Below are positions 34,273-47,929 of a DNA stretch of 64,000 nt, piece by piece. This stretch comes from Lucinisca nassula. Taxonomy: Eukaryota; Mollusca; Bivalvia; Lucinida; Lucinidae. Below the pieces are notes generated by a model. It did no database searches. It was given only the letters and a program-made list of their open reading frames with translations, and was not told where the DNA came from. A program made the position numbers and the translations under genes. Where the stretch lies: contig CAUZLF010000720.1 in assembly GCA_963580285.1 (NCBI GenBank), positions 1-64,000 of the forward strand, in the 5' to 3' direction. Every line of letters starts with the position of its first letter. Positions within the stretch are counted from its first letter, which is position 1.

Positions 34273-34370
34273 TTCTACCTGTTCACTAGTAGTCAACATC
34301 AGTGCAGTTTGCTGAAGTTGTGACAGTACTGAAAGATAACTTTAATGTATCTATTGCCAAGCTTTTGTGA

Positions 34371-34580
34371 CATCACGAAAACACACATTTTTGCTCCACT
34401 TAAAACCCACTTTTATATTGTAACTCTGGAATTTAAAGGGGTAAACCTTATTTTTCTTATTTCTGTTCAAAAATATAGATGGTGGGTACTCGTTAGGTTC
34501 TAACGTACCAGCAATCTACATGTATATTTTTAGCAGAAAAAAGTAAAATATCACAATTTGCATCTAAAAGTTTCGTTTAT
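34371..34580. mobile_element. MITE1 copy, truncated hairpin
   Basis: The end ATCACGAAAACACACATTTT and both arms are recognisable. The hairpin is reduced to GGGTACTCGTTAGGTTCTAACG. Confidence 0.6.
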
Positions 34581-34950
34581 TATCTCGCCTTACGAAAGTA
34601 ATGGGGGAGCTATTGCCATACCACGGGCGTCTGTCGTCGGCGTCGGCGTCAGCATCGGCGTCCGTATTTGGTTAAACTTTACCTGCAAGCTCTTATATGT
34701 GATATTTTACAAGTTTATTTTGAATTTATAATTACCAAATTGGTAAAAAACAATATTTAACATTATCATTGTACTTCATTTTACAGGTTTTTTGGCTTAA
34801 ATTGGCCTTTTGATTTTAATTATTTGCTCTGTATTACCTCCATTATTTCCCTATGTTAAAGTTTACCTGCAAGTAGTGTAGTGGACAGAGCTCAGGACTC
34901 TGAATCAATTGGTTGTGGGTTCTAATCCCGGTGAAGGATAGTTTCTTTTT
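34578..34950 (+). mobile_element. Head of a Helentron-like element (family H), with tRNA-Gln-like segment
   Basis: The head 'ctcgccttacgaaagtaatggggg' is followed by GTCGGCGTC repeats. At about 34873-34940 there is a tRNA-like sequence (GTAGTGTAGTGGACAG; anticodon-like GGACTCTGAATC; B box GGGTTCTAATCCC) resembling tRNA-Gln(CUG). It lacks a good acceptor stem, so it is a SINE head or tRNA pseudogene, not a functional tRNA. Confidence 0.4.
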
Positions 34951-37900
34951 AGCTCACCTGAGCCGAAGGCTCATGTGAGGTATTAGTATACCACGAGCCG
35001 GCGTCCGTCGTCCGTCGTCGTCCGTCGTCGTCCACACTTTCAAAGAAGTATATCTCCGGAACCAGTGGGCCAATCTTGATCAAATTTCATGTGAAGCATT
35101 ATCAGGTAGGGGGAAAGGCTGCATACTGTTTTCGGGCAGATCGGATTGGAACTCTGGTTGCCATGGCAACAAATAGCTCCCATAGACTTAACATAGGAAA
35201 AAGTTTGTCATCACTCTAGCTCCGTCAATTTTTTCTGATTGTCTTCATTCTTGCAGATAACGAGGACAGGCATGAAATCTCGATCAAGTTCGATTTTGGG
35301 CTGAATCGGATTATTCACTCAGGAGTTACGTGCCCTTGAGCGTTCTTAACATAGGAAAAAGCTTGTCATCACTCTAGCTCCGTCAATTTTTTTCTGATCG
35401 ACTTCATTCTTGCAGATAACGAGGACAGGCATGAAATCTCGATCAAGTTCGATTTTGGGCTGAATCGGATTATTCACTCAGGAGTTACGTGCCCTTGAGC
35501 GTTGAAAAAATTGCCTATTGACTTAACATGGGGAGAATGTTGTCATCATCGTAGCTGCTTCAATTATTTTCAGATTGGCTTTATTCTTGCAGATAACCAG
35601 CAATGCCATGAAATCTCGGTCAAGTTCGATAACTGGCAGAATCGGATCATTCACTTAGGAGTTACCTGCCCTTGTGTGTTTTTGCATTAGGGTTAATGGG
35701 AATTTCAAAAATGTATATCTTAAAGACTACTTGGCCAACTTTGATCAAATGTCATGTGTCGCATTATTGGGCAAGTTGAAAGGCTTCATTAGGTTTTCAG
35801 GCAGATCTGAGTGGAACTCTGGTTGCCATGGCAACATCTAGCTCCCATAGACTTCACATAGGAAAAAGCTTGTCATCACTCTAGCTCCGTCAATTTTTTT
35901 CTGATCGACTTCATTCTTGCAGATAACCAGTACAGGCATAAAATCTCGGTCAAGTTTGATTTTGGGCCGAATCGGATTATTTGCCTTGGAGTTACCTGCC
36001 CTTGAGCATAAAAAAATACGTTGTGACCACGATAGCAACTTTATTTTTATTCAGATCAGCTTCAAACTTGCAGGTAACGTGGACAGGCATAAAATCTCAG
36101 TTAAGTTCGAATCGGAATATTGACCTCGGAGTTACATGACCTTGAGCGACAAAAATTTGCCCATAGACTTTACATAGGGAAAATGTTGTGACTACGATAG
36201 CGACTTGAATTTTTTTCAGGTCAGCTTCAAACTTGCAGGTAACGAGGACAGACATAAAATCTCGGTTAAGTTCGATTTTGGGCCGAATTGGATTATTTGC
36301 CTTGGAGTTACCTGCCCTTGAGCATAAAAAAATACGTTGTGACCATGATAGCAACTTCATTTTTAGCTCACCTGAGCCTTTAGGCTCATAGGTGAGCTTA
36401 TAGTATAGCCATGGTCCGTCGTCCGTCCGTCCGTCCGTCCGTCCGTCCGTCCGTCCGTCCACCATTTTCAAAGATCTTCTTCTCCTATACTGCAGGGCCA
36501 ATCAAAGCCAAATTTCATATGGAGCCTCAGTGGGATGGGGGAACGAAAGTTTGTTCGCGGGGTCTGGATCACATGACCAAGATGGCCGCCATGCCCATAT
36601 ATGGTAAAAAGCCTTCAAAAATCTTCTTCTCCAGAACCATAAGGCCAATGGCCTTGAAACTTGGCATGTAGCATATGGTACTCGGGCCCATCATGGCTTG
36701 TACAAATGGTGACCCTGGGTTGACCTTGACCTATTTTACAGCAATGTCAAATATGCCAACTTAGGCTTTTGCATGGAGAAAAGTGAAAATAATGGATTTT
36801 TAGGAAACCATTGAAGACAGTGTCACCAAAATTTGTAGATCAGGAAAAGTAATTGAATACATGAAGATCTATGGGTTAGAAAGGTCAAGGTCATTCATTG
36901 ACCTTAGACCAAGGTCATTCAGGTTCCAGATTTCAAACATTTTTTTCTCAGAAACTACCGAACCAATTGAAGTGAAATTTGATATGGAGCCTTTGTGAGT
37001 TGAACAAATGAAAAGTTGCTCATATGGTCTAGGTCACATGACCAAGATGGCGGCCACGCCTATATATGATAAAAAGCCTTCAAAATCCTTCTTCTCTAGA
37101 ACTGTAAGGCCAATGGCCTTGAAACTTGGCATGTAGCATATGGTACACGGGCCCATCATGGCTTGTACAAATGGTGACCCTGGGTTGACCTTGACCTATT
37201 TTACAGCAATGTCAAATATGCCGACGTAGGCTTTTGCATGGAGAAAAGTGAAAATAATGGATTTTTAGGAAACCATTGAAGACAGTGTCACCAAAATTTG
37301 TAGATCAGGTAAAGTAATTGAATACATGAAGATCTATTGGTTAGAAAGGTCAAGGTCATTCATTGACCTTAGACCAAGGTCATTCAGGTTCCAGATTTCA
37401 AACATTTTTTTCTCAGAAACTACCAAACCAATTGAAGTGAAATTCGATATGGAGCCTTTGTGAGTTGAACAAATGAAAAGTTGCCAATATGGTCTAGGTC
37501 ACATGACATAGATGGCGGCCACGCCTATATATGATAAAAAGCCTTCAAAATTCTTCTTCTCTAGAACTGTAAGGCCAATGGCCTTGAAACTTGGCATGTA
37601 GCATATGGTACTCGGGCCCATCATAGTTTGTACAAATGGTGACCCTTGGCTGACCTTGACCTATTGACCAGCAATTAAAGTTTGTTTGCGGGGTCTGGAT
37701 CACATGACCAAGATGGCCACCATGCCCATATATGGTAATAAGCCTTCAAAAATCTTCTCCAGAACTGTAAGGCCAGTGGCCTTGAAATTCGGCATGTAGC
37801 ATATGGTACTCAGGCCCATCAGAGCTTGTACAAATGGTGATTGTGGGTTGATCTTGACCTATTTTACAGCAAAGTCAAGTTTGCCGACTTAGGCTTTTGC

Positions 37901-40900
37901 ATGGAGAAAAGTGAAAATAATGGATCTTTAGGAAACCATTGAAGTTAGTGTCACCAGAATTTGTAGATCAGGTAAAATAACTGAAAACATGAAGAGCTAT
38001 GGGTTAGAAAGGTCAAGGTCATTCATTGACCATAGACCAAGGTCATTCAGGTTCTATATTTCAAACATTTTTTTCTCAGAAACTACCGGGCCAATTGAAG
38101 TGAAATTCAATATGGAGCCTTTGTGAGTTGAACAAATGAAAAATTGCCAATACCATCTAGATCACGTGACCAAGATGGCGGCCACGCCCAGATATGGTTA
38201 AAAGATTTCAAAATTCTTCTTCTCCAGAACCGTAAGGCCAATGGCCTTGAAACTTGGCAAGTAGCATATGGTACTCAGGCCCATCATAGTTTGTACAAAT
38301 GGTGACCCTGGGTTGACATTGACCTATTTTACAGCAATGTCAAATTTGCCGACTAAGACTTTTGCATCGGAAAAAAGTGAAAATAATGGATTTTTAGAAA
38401 ACCATTGAAGACAGTGTCACCAAAATTGGTAGATCAGGTAAAGTAACTGAATGCATGAAGATCTATAGGTAAGAAAGGTCTAAGGTCATTCATTGACCTT
38501 TGACCAAGGTCAATCAGGTTCCATATTTAAAAAAAAAAAAACATTTTTTTTTCTCAGAAACTACTGAGCCAATTGAAGTGGAATTCAATATGGAGCCTTC
38601 GTGTGTTGAACAAATGAAAAGTTGCCAATATGGTCTAGATCACCTGACCAAGATGGCTGCCATGCAGATATATAGTAAAAAGCCGTCATAAATCTTCTTC
38701 TCCAGAACTTCTCTAAAAATCTTCTTCGCCAATGGCCTTGAAACTTGGCGTATAGCATATGGTACTCGGGCCCATCATAGTTTGTACAAATGGTGACACT
38801 GGGTTGACCTTGACCTATTTTACGGCAATATCAAAGTCAACTTAGGCTTTTGCATGGGAAAAAGTGAAAATAATGGATTTTTTGGAAACCATTGAAGAAA
38901 GTCTCACCAAAATTTGTAGATCAGGTAAAGTTACTGAATACATGAAGATGTATAGGTAAGAATGGTCAAGGTCATTCAGTGATCTGGGACCATATTTCAA
39001 ACATTTTTTTCTCAGAAACTGCTGGACCAATTCAAGTGAAATTTGATATTGATCCTTTATGTGATGAACAAATGAAAATTTGCTGATATGGTTCAGGTCA
39101 CATGACCAAGATGGTGGCCATGCCCATATATGGTAAAAACCCTTTAACATTCTTCTTCGGAACCGTACGGCCAATGACCTTGAAACTTGGCACATAGCAC
39201 TCAGGCCTATCATAATTTGTTCAAATGGTGATTCTGGATTGACCGTGACCTATTTTACGCCAATGTCAAATTTGCCGACTTAGGCTTTTGCATGGGAAAA
39301 AGTGAAAATAATGGATTTTTATGAAACCATTGAAGACAGTGTCACAAAAATTGGTAGATCATGTAAAGTAACTGAATACATGAAGATTTATGGGTAAGAA
39401 AGGTCTGGGACCAAGATCACTCAGGTTCCATATGTCAGAAACTACTGGGCGAACTGAAATAAAATTTGATACGGAGCCTTTATGCGATGAACTAATGAAA
39501 ACTGCTAATACGGTCCAGGTCACATGACCAAGATGGCGTCCATGCCCATACAAAGTAAAAACCTTTCAAATTCTTCTTCTCTGGAACCATAAGGCCAATG
39601 ACATTGAAACTTGGCAAGTAGAATTGGGTACTTGGACCATTATTGGACGGATTTTTAAAAAAAATTGGACTTATTTACTCGGACCTATCATAGTTTGTTC
39701 AAATGGTAGCCCTGGGTTGATGTCAGGTGAGCGTTTACAGGACCACTGGTCCTCTGGTTATTCATATCAGCTTCAAACTTGCAGGTAACGAGGACAGGCA
39801 TAAAATCTCGGTTAAGTTCAATTTTGGGCCGAATCGGAATATTGACCTCGGAGTTACGTGACCTTGAGCGACAAAAAATTTGCCCATAGACTTAATTAGG
39901 GAAAATGTTGCGACTACGATAGCGACTTGAATTTTTTTCAGATCAGCTTCAAACTTGCAGGTAACGAGGACAGACATAAAATCTGGGTTAAGTTCGATTT
40001 TGGGCCGAATCGGAATATTTGCCTTGGAGTTACCTGCCCTTGAGCATAAAAAAATACGTTGTGACCACGATAGCAACTTTATTTTTATTCATATCAGCTT
40101 CAAACTTGCAGGTAACGAGGACAGGCATAAAATCTCGGTTAAGTTCGATTTTGGGCCGAATCGGAATATTGACCTCGGAGTTACGTGACCTTGAGAGACA
40201 AAAAAATTTGCCCATAGACTTAATTAGGGAAAATGTTGCGACTACGATAGCGACTTGAATTTTTTTCAGATCAGCTTCAAACTTGCAGGTAACGAGGACA
40301 GACATAAAATCTGGGTTAAGTTCGATTTTGGGCCGAATCGGAATATTTGCCTTGGAGTTACCTGCCCTTGAGCATAAAAAATACGTTGTGACCACGATAG
40401 CAACTTTATTTTTTTTTCAGATCAGCTTCAAACTTGCAGGTAACGAGGACAGACATAAAATCTCGGTTAAGTTCGATTTTGGGCCGAATTGGATTATTTG
40501 CCTTGGAGTTACCTGCCCTTGAGCATAAAAAAATACGTTGTGACCACGATAGCAACTTTATTTTTATTCATATCAGCTTCAAACTTGCAGGTAACGAGGA
40601 CAGGCATAAAATCTCGGTTAAGTTCAATTTTGGGCCGAATCGGAATATTGACCTCGGAGTTACGTGACCTTGAGCGACAAAAAATTTGCCCATAGACTTA
40701 ATTAGGGAAAATGTTGCGACTACGATAGCGACTTGAATTTTTTTCAGATCAGCTTCAAACTTGCAGGTAACGAGGACAGACATAAAATCTGGGTTAAGTT
40801 CGATTTTGGGCCGAATCGGAATATTTGCCTTGGAGTTACCTGCCCTTGAGCATAAACAAATACGTTGTGACCACGATAGCAACTTTATTTTTATTCATAT

Positions 40901-41682
40901 CAGCTTCAAACTTGCAGGTAACGAGGACAGGCATAAAATCTCGGTTAAGTTCGATTTTGGGCCGAATCGGAATATTGACCTCGGAGTTACGTGACCTTGA
41001 GAGACAAAAAAATTTGCCCATAGACTTAACGTAGGGAAAATGTTGTGACAGAAATAGCGACTTGAATTTTTAGCTCACCTGAGCCAAAGGCTCCAGTGAG
41101 CGGATAGTATACCAAGGCTCCGGAGTCCGTCGTCTGTCGTCCGTCCATCCGTCGTCCACACTTTCAATGAAGCATATATCAGAAGGCAGTCGACCAATCT
41201 TGTTTAAATTTTATGTGTAGCACCATTGGGCAAGGGGAAAGGCTGCATTAGGTTTTGGAGCTAGTCTGGTTCATTTGTTCCTTCATTCTTCTTTCTCTCC
41301 ATATAGAGATAATAGACCAATGTTAAATTTTTAATCAAAGATTTCTCAGGAACTATAAAAGCTAGAAGCATCAAATTTGGTATTCAATAGAATAATGATG
41401 ACTTATTTTGTGTAAGAGACATTGGGCTTTCTCAGCTTATTTGTTCATCTGTTCTTTCATTCTTCTTTCTCTCCATTTTGACCAATGTTAAATTTTCGTC
41501 AAAGATTTCTCAGGAACTATAGAAGCTAGAAGTCTCAAACTTGGAATGCAATGCAATAATGATGACTTATATCCTGTAAGGGTCAATGGGCTGGATTCTA
41601 TTAGCAGATTTAGTAGTCAAGTCTGTGAATTGTTAAAACTTAAGTTCCTCAGGTGAGCGGTTTAGGCTCATTGAGCCTCTTG
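34951..41682 (+). mobile_element. Helentron-like element family A, double-headed, with nested family A2
   Basis: A hairpin head AGCTCACCTGAGCC/GGCTCATGTGAG at 34951 is followed by (GTCGTCC)n and monomers of about 150-177 bp (marker 'cttcaaacttgcaggtaacgagg'). These resume after a nested element and end at a second head (41071). The single tail is CTCAGGTGAGC, then hairpin AGGCTCATTGAGCCT, ending CTTG before TT at 41682. Short open frames here are monomer artefacts. Confidence 0.65.
36365..39757 (+). mobile_element. Nested Helentron-like element family A2
   Basis: The head AGCTCACCTGAGCCTTTAGG is followed by (GTCC)n (about 36418-36462). Then come about six monomers of roughly 480-560 bp (markers 'ggccttgaaacttggcatgtagcatatgg', 'ccaagatgg'). 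The tail is CAGGTGAGC, then hairpin AGGACCACTGGTCCT, ending CTGG at 39757. It interrupts a family A monomer between T residues; unbroken monomers at about 40080 and 40565 show the empty site. Confidence 0.75.
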
Positions 41683-42620
41683 TTCTTATTTCCTTTTAAA
41701 AAACATAGCGAGTTCGACTTTCAGGGTACGGGGCTCAAGGTCAAGATCAATGTAGCTATTTTTAGAAAAAAAACCTTTGTCATCGCTCAACTGCCTTCAT
41801 TTATTGATGGATTTTTAATATAACTTTACAAAAATGTTGGGTATGATATCTCAAGCGACTTTGACTTTCAGGGTACGGGGCTTAAGGTCAAGGACTGGGG
41901 CTCAAGGTCAAGGTCACTGTGGCTATTTTTAGAAAATTGTCATCGCTGTAGCACCTACATGTATTGCTGGATTTTAATATAACTTCACTCAAAGGTTGGG
42001 TATAACACCTCAAGAGAGTTCAACTTTTAGGGTTCAGGGTTCAAGGTCAAGGTCACTGTGGCTATTTTTAGAAAAACTTTGTCATGGCTCTAGTGCCTAC
42101 ATTTATTGATGGGATTTAATATAACTTCACACAAATGTTGGGTATGATGATATCTCAAGCAAGTTTGACTATCAGGGTCCGCGGCTGAAGGTCAAGGTCA
42201 CTGTGACTTTTTTTAGAAAAAAAAAACTTTGTCATTGCTCTACCCCCTGCATTTATTTATGGATTTTTAATATAACTTTGCCAACGTGTTGGGTATGATG
42301 ATATCTCTAGTGAGTTGGACTTCCAGGGTCCAGGGCTCAATGTCAAGGTCAATGTGGCTATTTTTAGAAAAACGTTGTCATCGCTCTAGCACCTACAGTT
42401 ATTGATGGATTTTAATAAAAATATACACACATGTTGCATAAAATAATATCTCGAGCGAGTTCGACTTTCAGGATCCTGGCCTCAAGGTCAATGTCACTAT
42501 GGCTATTATTAGGAAACTTTGTCATCGCATTTATTTATGTATTTTTAGGTCACTCAAATGTTGCGTTCTGATAATATATCAAGCAAATTCGACCTTCAGG
42601 GTCCTAGGCTCAGGGTCACT
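41683..42620 (+). repeat. Tandem array, family H monomers (about 145 bp)
   Basis: About six monomers with markers 'gttgggtatgatatctca' and 'ctcaaggtcaaggtcactgtggctatttttag'. It probably belongs to the same element as the head at 34578, split by the family A insertion. No clear tail was found. Confidence 0.5.
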
Positions 42621-44690
42621 GTGGCTTTTGCATTACAGGCTGTACTTTTTAGTTCTCTTTTATTTGCTTCAGTCTGTTTAGCTCTTTTGCATTAGAAAAT
42701 GTTTTGTTTGCAAAACCTGCAACACTGGATTTTTTTCCCCAATAAAAACACTTTAAACAAAATTTCTTCTTCAAGTGTTCTAAGGGGTACCACCTGGTTC
42801 TATTTAAATTGCTGCAGTCTATTGGGCTGTTTTACAGAACAAAAATTTCATTTTTGATAACTTTTTTTAACCTGTTTGCCTTATTATCATTAAATTGTTA
42901 CAACATGTGATATACCTGTTTAATCTCTTTCTCTCTTCTTGCGTCCCTCTTTACATTATGTGTTGCCATTTTCATTTTTCTAAAACGTCTCTAACCGTAA
43001 AAATCCAGACACCTCAAGGACTTGCTCCAAGTCTTCGAAATTGTTGACTGATTTGTTTTACTGACCGGTGAGGGGTGCAAAAGGTACAGATGGGACAGCA
43101 AACACTGCAGACCTCAGCCATTCTGCTCCTTCGGGAGCAGTCTTATTTCGAGCTGCACTGCCCACTTAATCCCATCCACTCCAATGCTAAGGATTATCAC
43201 GGAAAGCCAACGCATTTCATTTCGTCATAAACTCTAAAAAACTTAAAATAAATCAGTTATTCTTATCCTTACGATAGTAAAACTACATAACCTACAATTT
43301 GTATGCTGCCACATTCCTGGAATCATAAATGATTTTAACACATAGAGCAACTCTTGTCATTGACAAAAGTCATGATAAAACAGGTTTTGTTTTTAAGTAT
43401 GTTTTGCCTTGCATGACCATCTCCTTACTTTAATGCTTATGACTTTTTTCTTCTTCTTTTTTTTCCACAAAACTGTGTCAATTTTATTTTTTAATTTTTA
43501 ATTATTTATTTTTAATAATTTAATATTTATTTATTTATTTATTTGTTTATTTTTATCCACTGCTACTTAATAGTAAAAACACTACATGAATTCATTTTAG
43601 GAAATCATATTTTTCATTTTCTGCACAAACTTTTATTTATTTATTTATTTACCTTTATGCTTTCTTTCTTGGAATACCTGGTGTAATGGTGACCACTTTT
43701 GCATAAACTTGTCAAAGGGGGTCTTTCAAGGTATAGGAAATTTGCATTGGTTTCTGCCCACGCTTGGATTTTGATGAAAATATGCACAATAATTGCCTTG
43801 GATATAACCATTATAATTACGATGCATTCACTTTTAAATTTTATTTCCGTAGTAAATTTATTACATATTTTATGAAGTCTCTATCACAACAGAGAGTACT
43901 CTCATATAAACTTGTCTACAGTATTCAGAGTTTCATATATTTAATGCTGCTATGTTTTATGAATTAAAGCCATAATTGGTGAGTTAGTTAATACTATGAA
44001 AGACCTCATATGTCTAGTAATAGTGGCTGGGCATTCAGTTTTCTTTGATGGTGCCCCCATATTTCAGCTCCTATTTTTGTATTCATTAAAATTACATATG
44101 CATTTTTACCATGTTCCAATTTTTGTCAAGACACCATTCTAGTATAAAAACTACCCACATATCTTAGGAATATGTTGATGAATTTTGATGGAAATTGAGG
44201 ACCGGCAACATTGTGTCCTAACAGACTGAATACTGATAGTCCTGATTCAGCAAAATGTGAAATTATATGATTATCATGTTTTGGTCATGCTGTTTAATAA
44301 TACTTTACTATTGCTTTCAATTTGGATGGCTATAGTATAGTATGGTATGTGTAAGTAGTTCATAGCATAATTATAAGTATTATTTTAAAACATCCATTTC
44401 GGTAAATTTGCCCCCTATGGAACAAACTATTTTGTCTACAGAACTATACCGCAAAGGTTTTGATGACAAACGTCATCAAACGCACCCACGTAATCATGTG
44501 CACAGTTTTCTTTCTGTCTTTCTTGTCTAATTTGGTAATTGTGCTAAGGCGATGTTTAGATTTAACATTCAAATCAACAACATACCAGTCACTTTGAATG
44601 TTGCTTCAGATTTTGTAAGATTTGTTATCCGACTCGAGATAAATGACTCTCAAGTCAAACTGTTGTTTGTTTATTCAACCCTAACAATCC
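42621..44690. other. No gene; one GCAAACAGTG hairpin
   Basis: AT-rich sequence with (TTTA)n tracts at about 43490-43650. A hairpin element lies at about 43097-43166 (GCAAACACTGCAG...CTGCACTGCC, inner stem CTGCTCCTTCGGGAGCAG). Confidence 0.5.
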
Positions 44691-45026
44691 ATTTAAAACT
44701 AGTCATACTGATCATGTTTGCAAAATTTCAAGTTTCTATGTACAGTAGTTATTGAGAAATCTTTGACACAAAATAAAAATATACACTATTAAACAGCAAG
44801 AACTACAAAGGGAAATAACTCTAAAAGGCCTTACCCCTTGGCCCTTATTTTCTTTCCCACAATACAAGTAGTCATACTGATCATGTGTGCAAAATTTCAA
44901 GTTTCTATGTGAAGCAGTTCCTGAGATATCTTTGACACAAAATAATTGTTTACGGACAGACAGACAGACAGACGGAAAAGACAAAAACTATATACCCCCA
45001 TTGCATACTTCGTATGCCGGGGGTAT
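44690..45026 (-). mobile_element. Helentron-like element fragment, family D
   Basis: The reverse head (...GCATACTTCGTATGCCGGGGGTAT at about 45003-45026) and (GACA)n are preceded by two monomers of about 175 bp (marker 'aaaatttcaagtttctatg'). Confidence 0.55.
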
Positions 45027-47170
45027 AAAGAAAGGTTCACTCTAGGGAAAATCAATAACACTTGAGATTACTTTTCCTGGACATTAAGTTTTCAGAATTT
45101 GTATCTGCATAGGCACTAGCCAATCTATCTTTTTCGTACAGCCCCTATGAACGAAATCAAACGGCTTCCTGAAGCTGTATTCCAAAGCCATTTGAATTTG
45201 CTTTTAGAATTCACATGGTCGTACATTTGTCAGTGTTCCAAAACTTATGCGATCATGATTGTGTTGTCTATATATTTGTATAGGTCATTCACTTCATTTA
45301 CCTATCTCAGCAGTTGTTGCAGTAATTACAAAAGCACATTATGTAAGGTATAAAGGAGCATTTAAACTGTTGATAATACTTATTCAATCTGTGAATAGTT
45401 ATCGCATTACTCATAGGATTTTAAATTATTTTCAGTAAATACATTGTGATGCTTTTTTTCTGTCCAAACACTGAACGTGTTTTTTCTAAGCTGAGAGGTA
45501 CATTACACAGAAATGTACTGGTAATTATTAATGAACAATAAGCAAGCAAGAACAGTGCTTAAAAAAAACAGTGAACTTGCATTCAGCAGAAATAGTCAAG
45601 AAGTGGTTGAAAGTTATACAACCAGAATAAAATACTAAAAGCTCGCTTCCGATAAATTAACCTCTATATTGACAAAGTAAATAGAAAAATAAGACACTAA
45701 AAAAACGACAACAATTACAATACCAATGCAGAAAAGAGACATATTTATGCATGTGTACTATAAGGAAGGAAACTTTTATTCTCCCTGTCTAGTAGCAAAA
45801 TTTCTCTAGGTCATGGAACAGCTTTGTTTGCACCAAACATTCTGCGCCTCATCCATCAATGGTATCTTTTGCAACAGAAACTCAATATCAGTGACATTTC
45901 GATTTTTGGAAATACTAACAAATAATTACTGTAACATTTTTGTTAAGATAATAATCCAGCGTTCATAAAGACAGGGTATATTTAAGGCTTAATCTGGCCA
46001 TGGATTTATCAACAGAACTACTTTTAATAGTAACAACAAACCACTGACCATTGCGTCCTTGCATACCAGCTTGGTACGGAAATGAAAATAATGGATCTCC
46101 TTGCCTTACACCTATTTGAGTAGCATGACTTATGCAAAGTCATTAAATAAAGTTGCACATGTTCACAATAATTTTGCTGCTAATAAAAAAGCAATATATG
46201 TTGTTCAGCCTAATTTGTTGATTAGAATACCTTTTGATTTAGTGTTTTACTATCTACTATTTTGGATAGATCATAGTGTATAAATGAAACGAAAATATCA
46301 GAAATTCATGATATTTTAATAGTTTCTAAGCTAGATCAGCTCAATATGTATTCATTTTGATTTGTATAATCTCATTTTTATTACGTAGTGTTACGAATTG
46401 CCTTTTTGTAAGGTTCTTGGATGATTTCAATAAAATAGTAAATTTTGCAGAAACGACTTACACCCATTAAAGGTGTAAAACTACAGTGTTACCGGTTTCG
46501 GATTTTCATGAAATTTGGCATAGCTAAAGAAGATACATATGGCAAATTTTCCTAGCAAAATGAAATCTTGACAAAGACTCAAACATATTTATCTTAGGGA
46601 TTGAATTTTGATATTTTTTTTTAAATTTTATTTAAAAAATGAGATTTTTGATAATTATTTTTTCAGAAAATGTAAACTTTAATTAATTCAAAAGGTTTTT
46701 TAGTATCAAAGGAATGCCTATGGAGTTCTGCATTCAATCCAGTTCACAGATCTTGAAACTAACTAAAACATAAGATTTAAGACGCACTTAATTAGAGACA
46801 GACACCAGCTCATGAAGTGTCAGTAAGAGTGGCCTCCTGAGTCCTACTTTGATTTATATAATTTATTAAATACATTTTATAGGTTGTATATGCTGAGTTA
46901 TTAATATACAAAGTTTAAAGAAAAAACATGCATGGGCACAGATGAAAGACCCCCTTTACTATTTATGATGCTTGTGTATCTTTCATTTTGGAATTTTCAT
47001 TTTAGGTAAATTTTAAAATTATTTAAGTTCAAATTACTACTAAAACATTTTGTTTCGTATATGAAATATTTTGCTAACACAAGTATATAATTCAGCAAAT
47101 TGTTTTCTTGTAAAGCTTGTCTAGAAAATATTACATTTTTCAGATTAAGTTGAAGTGTAAGGTTTGTTTG
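45027..47170. other. No feature recognised
   Basis: AT-rich non-coding DNA. Short open frames here show no recognisable domains. Confidence 0.5.
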
Positions 47171-47929
47171 TGTTTGTAACCATGTTTTCAGGGATGACTA
47201 AATTTAACCTTATTTCGATGTATGAATAGATGAGCTATTGTTCACAGGAAGAGCACCTGTTGTTATTTATTTTTTTTATTTTATATAAGAATGATTTCGT
47301 GACTAGTATATAGTTATTAATTTTATATTGGAATTCTTGTAATTTTACCTCTTCCAAGTCCTTAAGTAAACTACTATAACTGTTCCACTCGTCCTGGTTT
47401 ATGTTACCTACTATATTTAACCATTTATTTGAAGGCAAAGTTGCTTCTTTATTTCCCGTTATTATATCGTAGAAAACTCTACTCCCTTTTTTTATCTTTG
47501 GTAAGATATTTAATGTAATAGGTTCTTGATACATTTGTTTTAATGTTTTGACACAATAGGTTATTATCATTTATCTTATATTCCATTCCTTTGTGATTTT
47601 TATCAAAAGAGACAAATAATCTAAGAAGGTACCATTAACATTATATACATTTTTAAAATCATCAAAATTATATAGCAGTCCTGTTCCATCAATTAAATCT
47701 ATTATTTGTCTTACTCCTTTATCGTACCATTCTTTTATAAAAAATCTGTTACCGTGATTTAGCATAGAATTGAACCAAATGGGAGTATCAGTATATCTTC
47801 TAAATTTTCAATTTTTACATGTTTGCAAAAGGCAGACCAACTTTTTAAAAGATCTTTCCAGAATGGGTTTTGTATTTCACCTACTTTGGAGTTTGCAAAG
47901 CCATCTCCCATACTGTAGATTAAACTAAT

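Noticed and set aside
34873..34940. Functional tRNA-Gln gene
   Set aside because: Anticodon and B-box resemblance only; acceptor stem and A box are poor and it lies inside a repeat.
36418..36462. CRISPR-like array
   Set aside because: Simple (GTCC)n microsatellite and long tandem monomers without distinct spacers; eukaryotic context.
39762..41034. Overlapping reading frames on both strands with repeated QVTRTDIKS/SRAGNSKAN-like sequence
   Set aside because: Products of the family A tandem monomers, open by chance on both strands.
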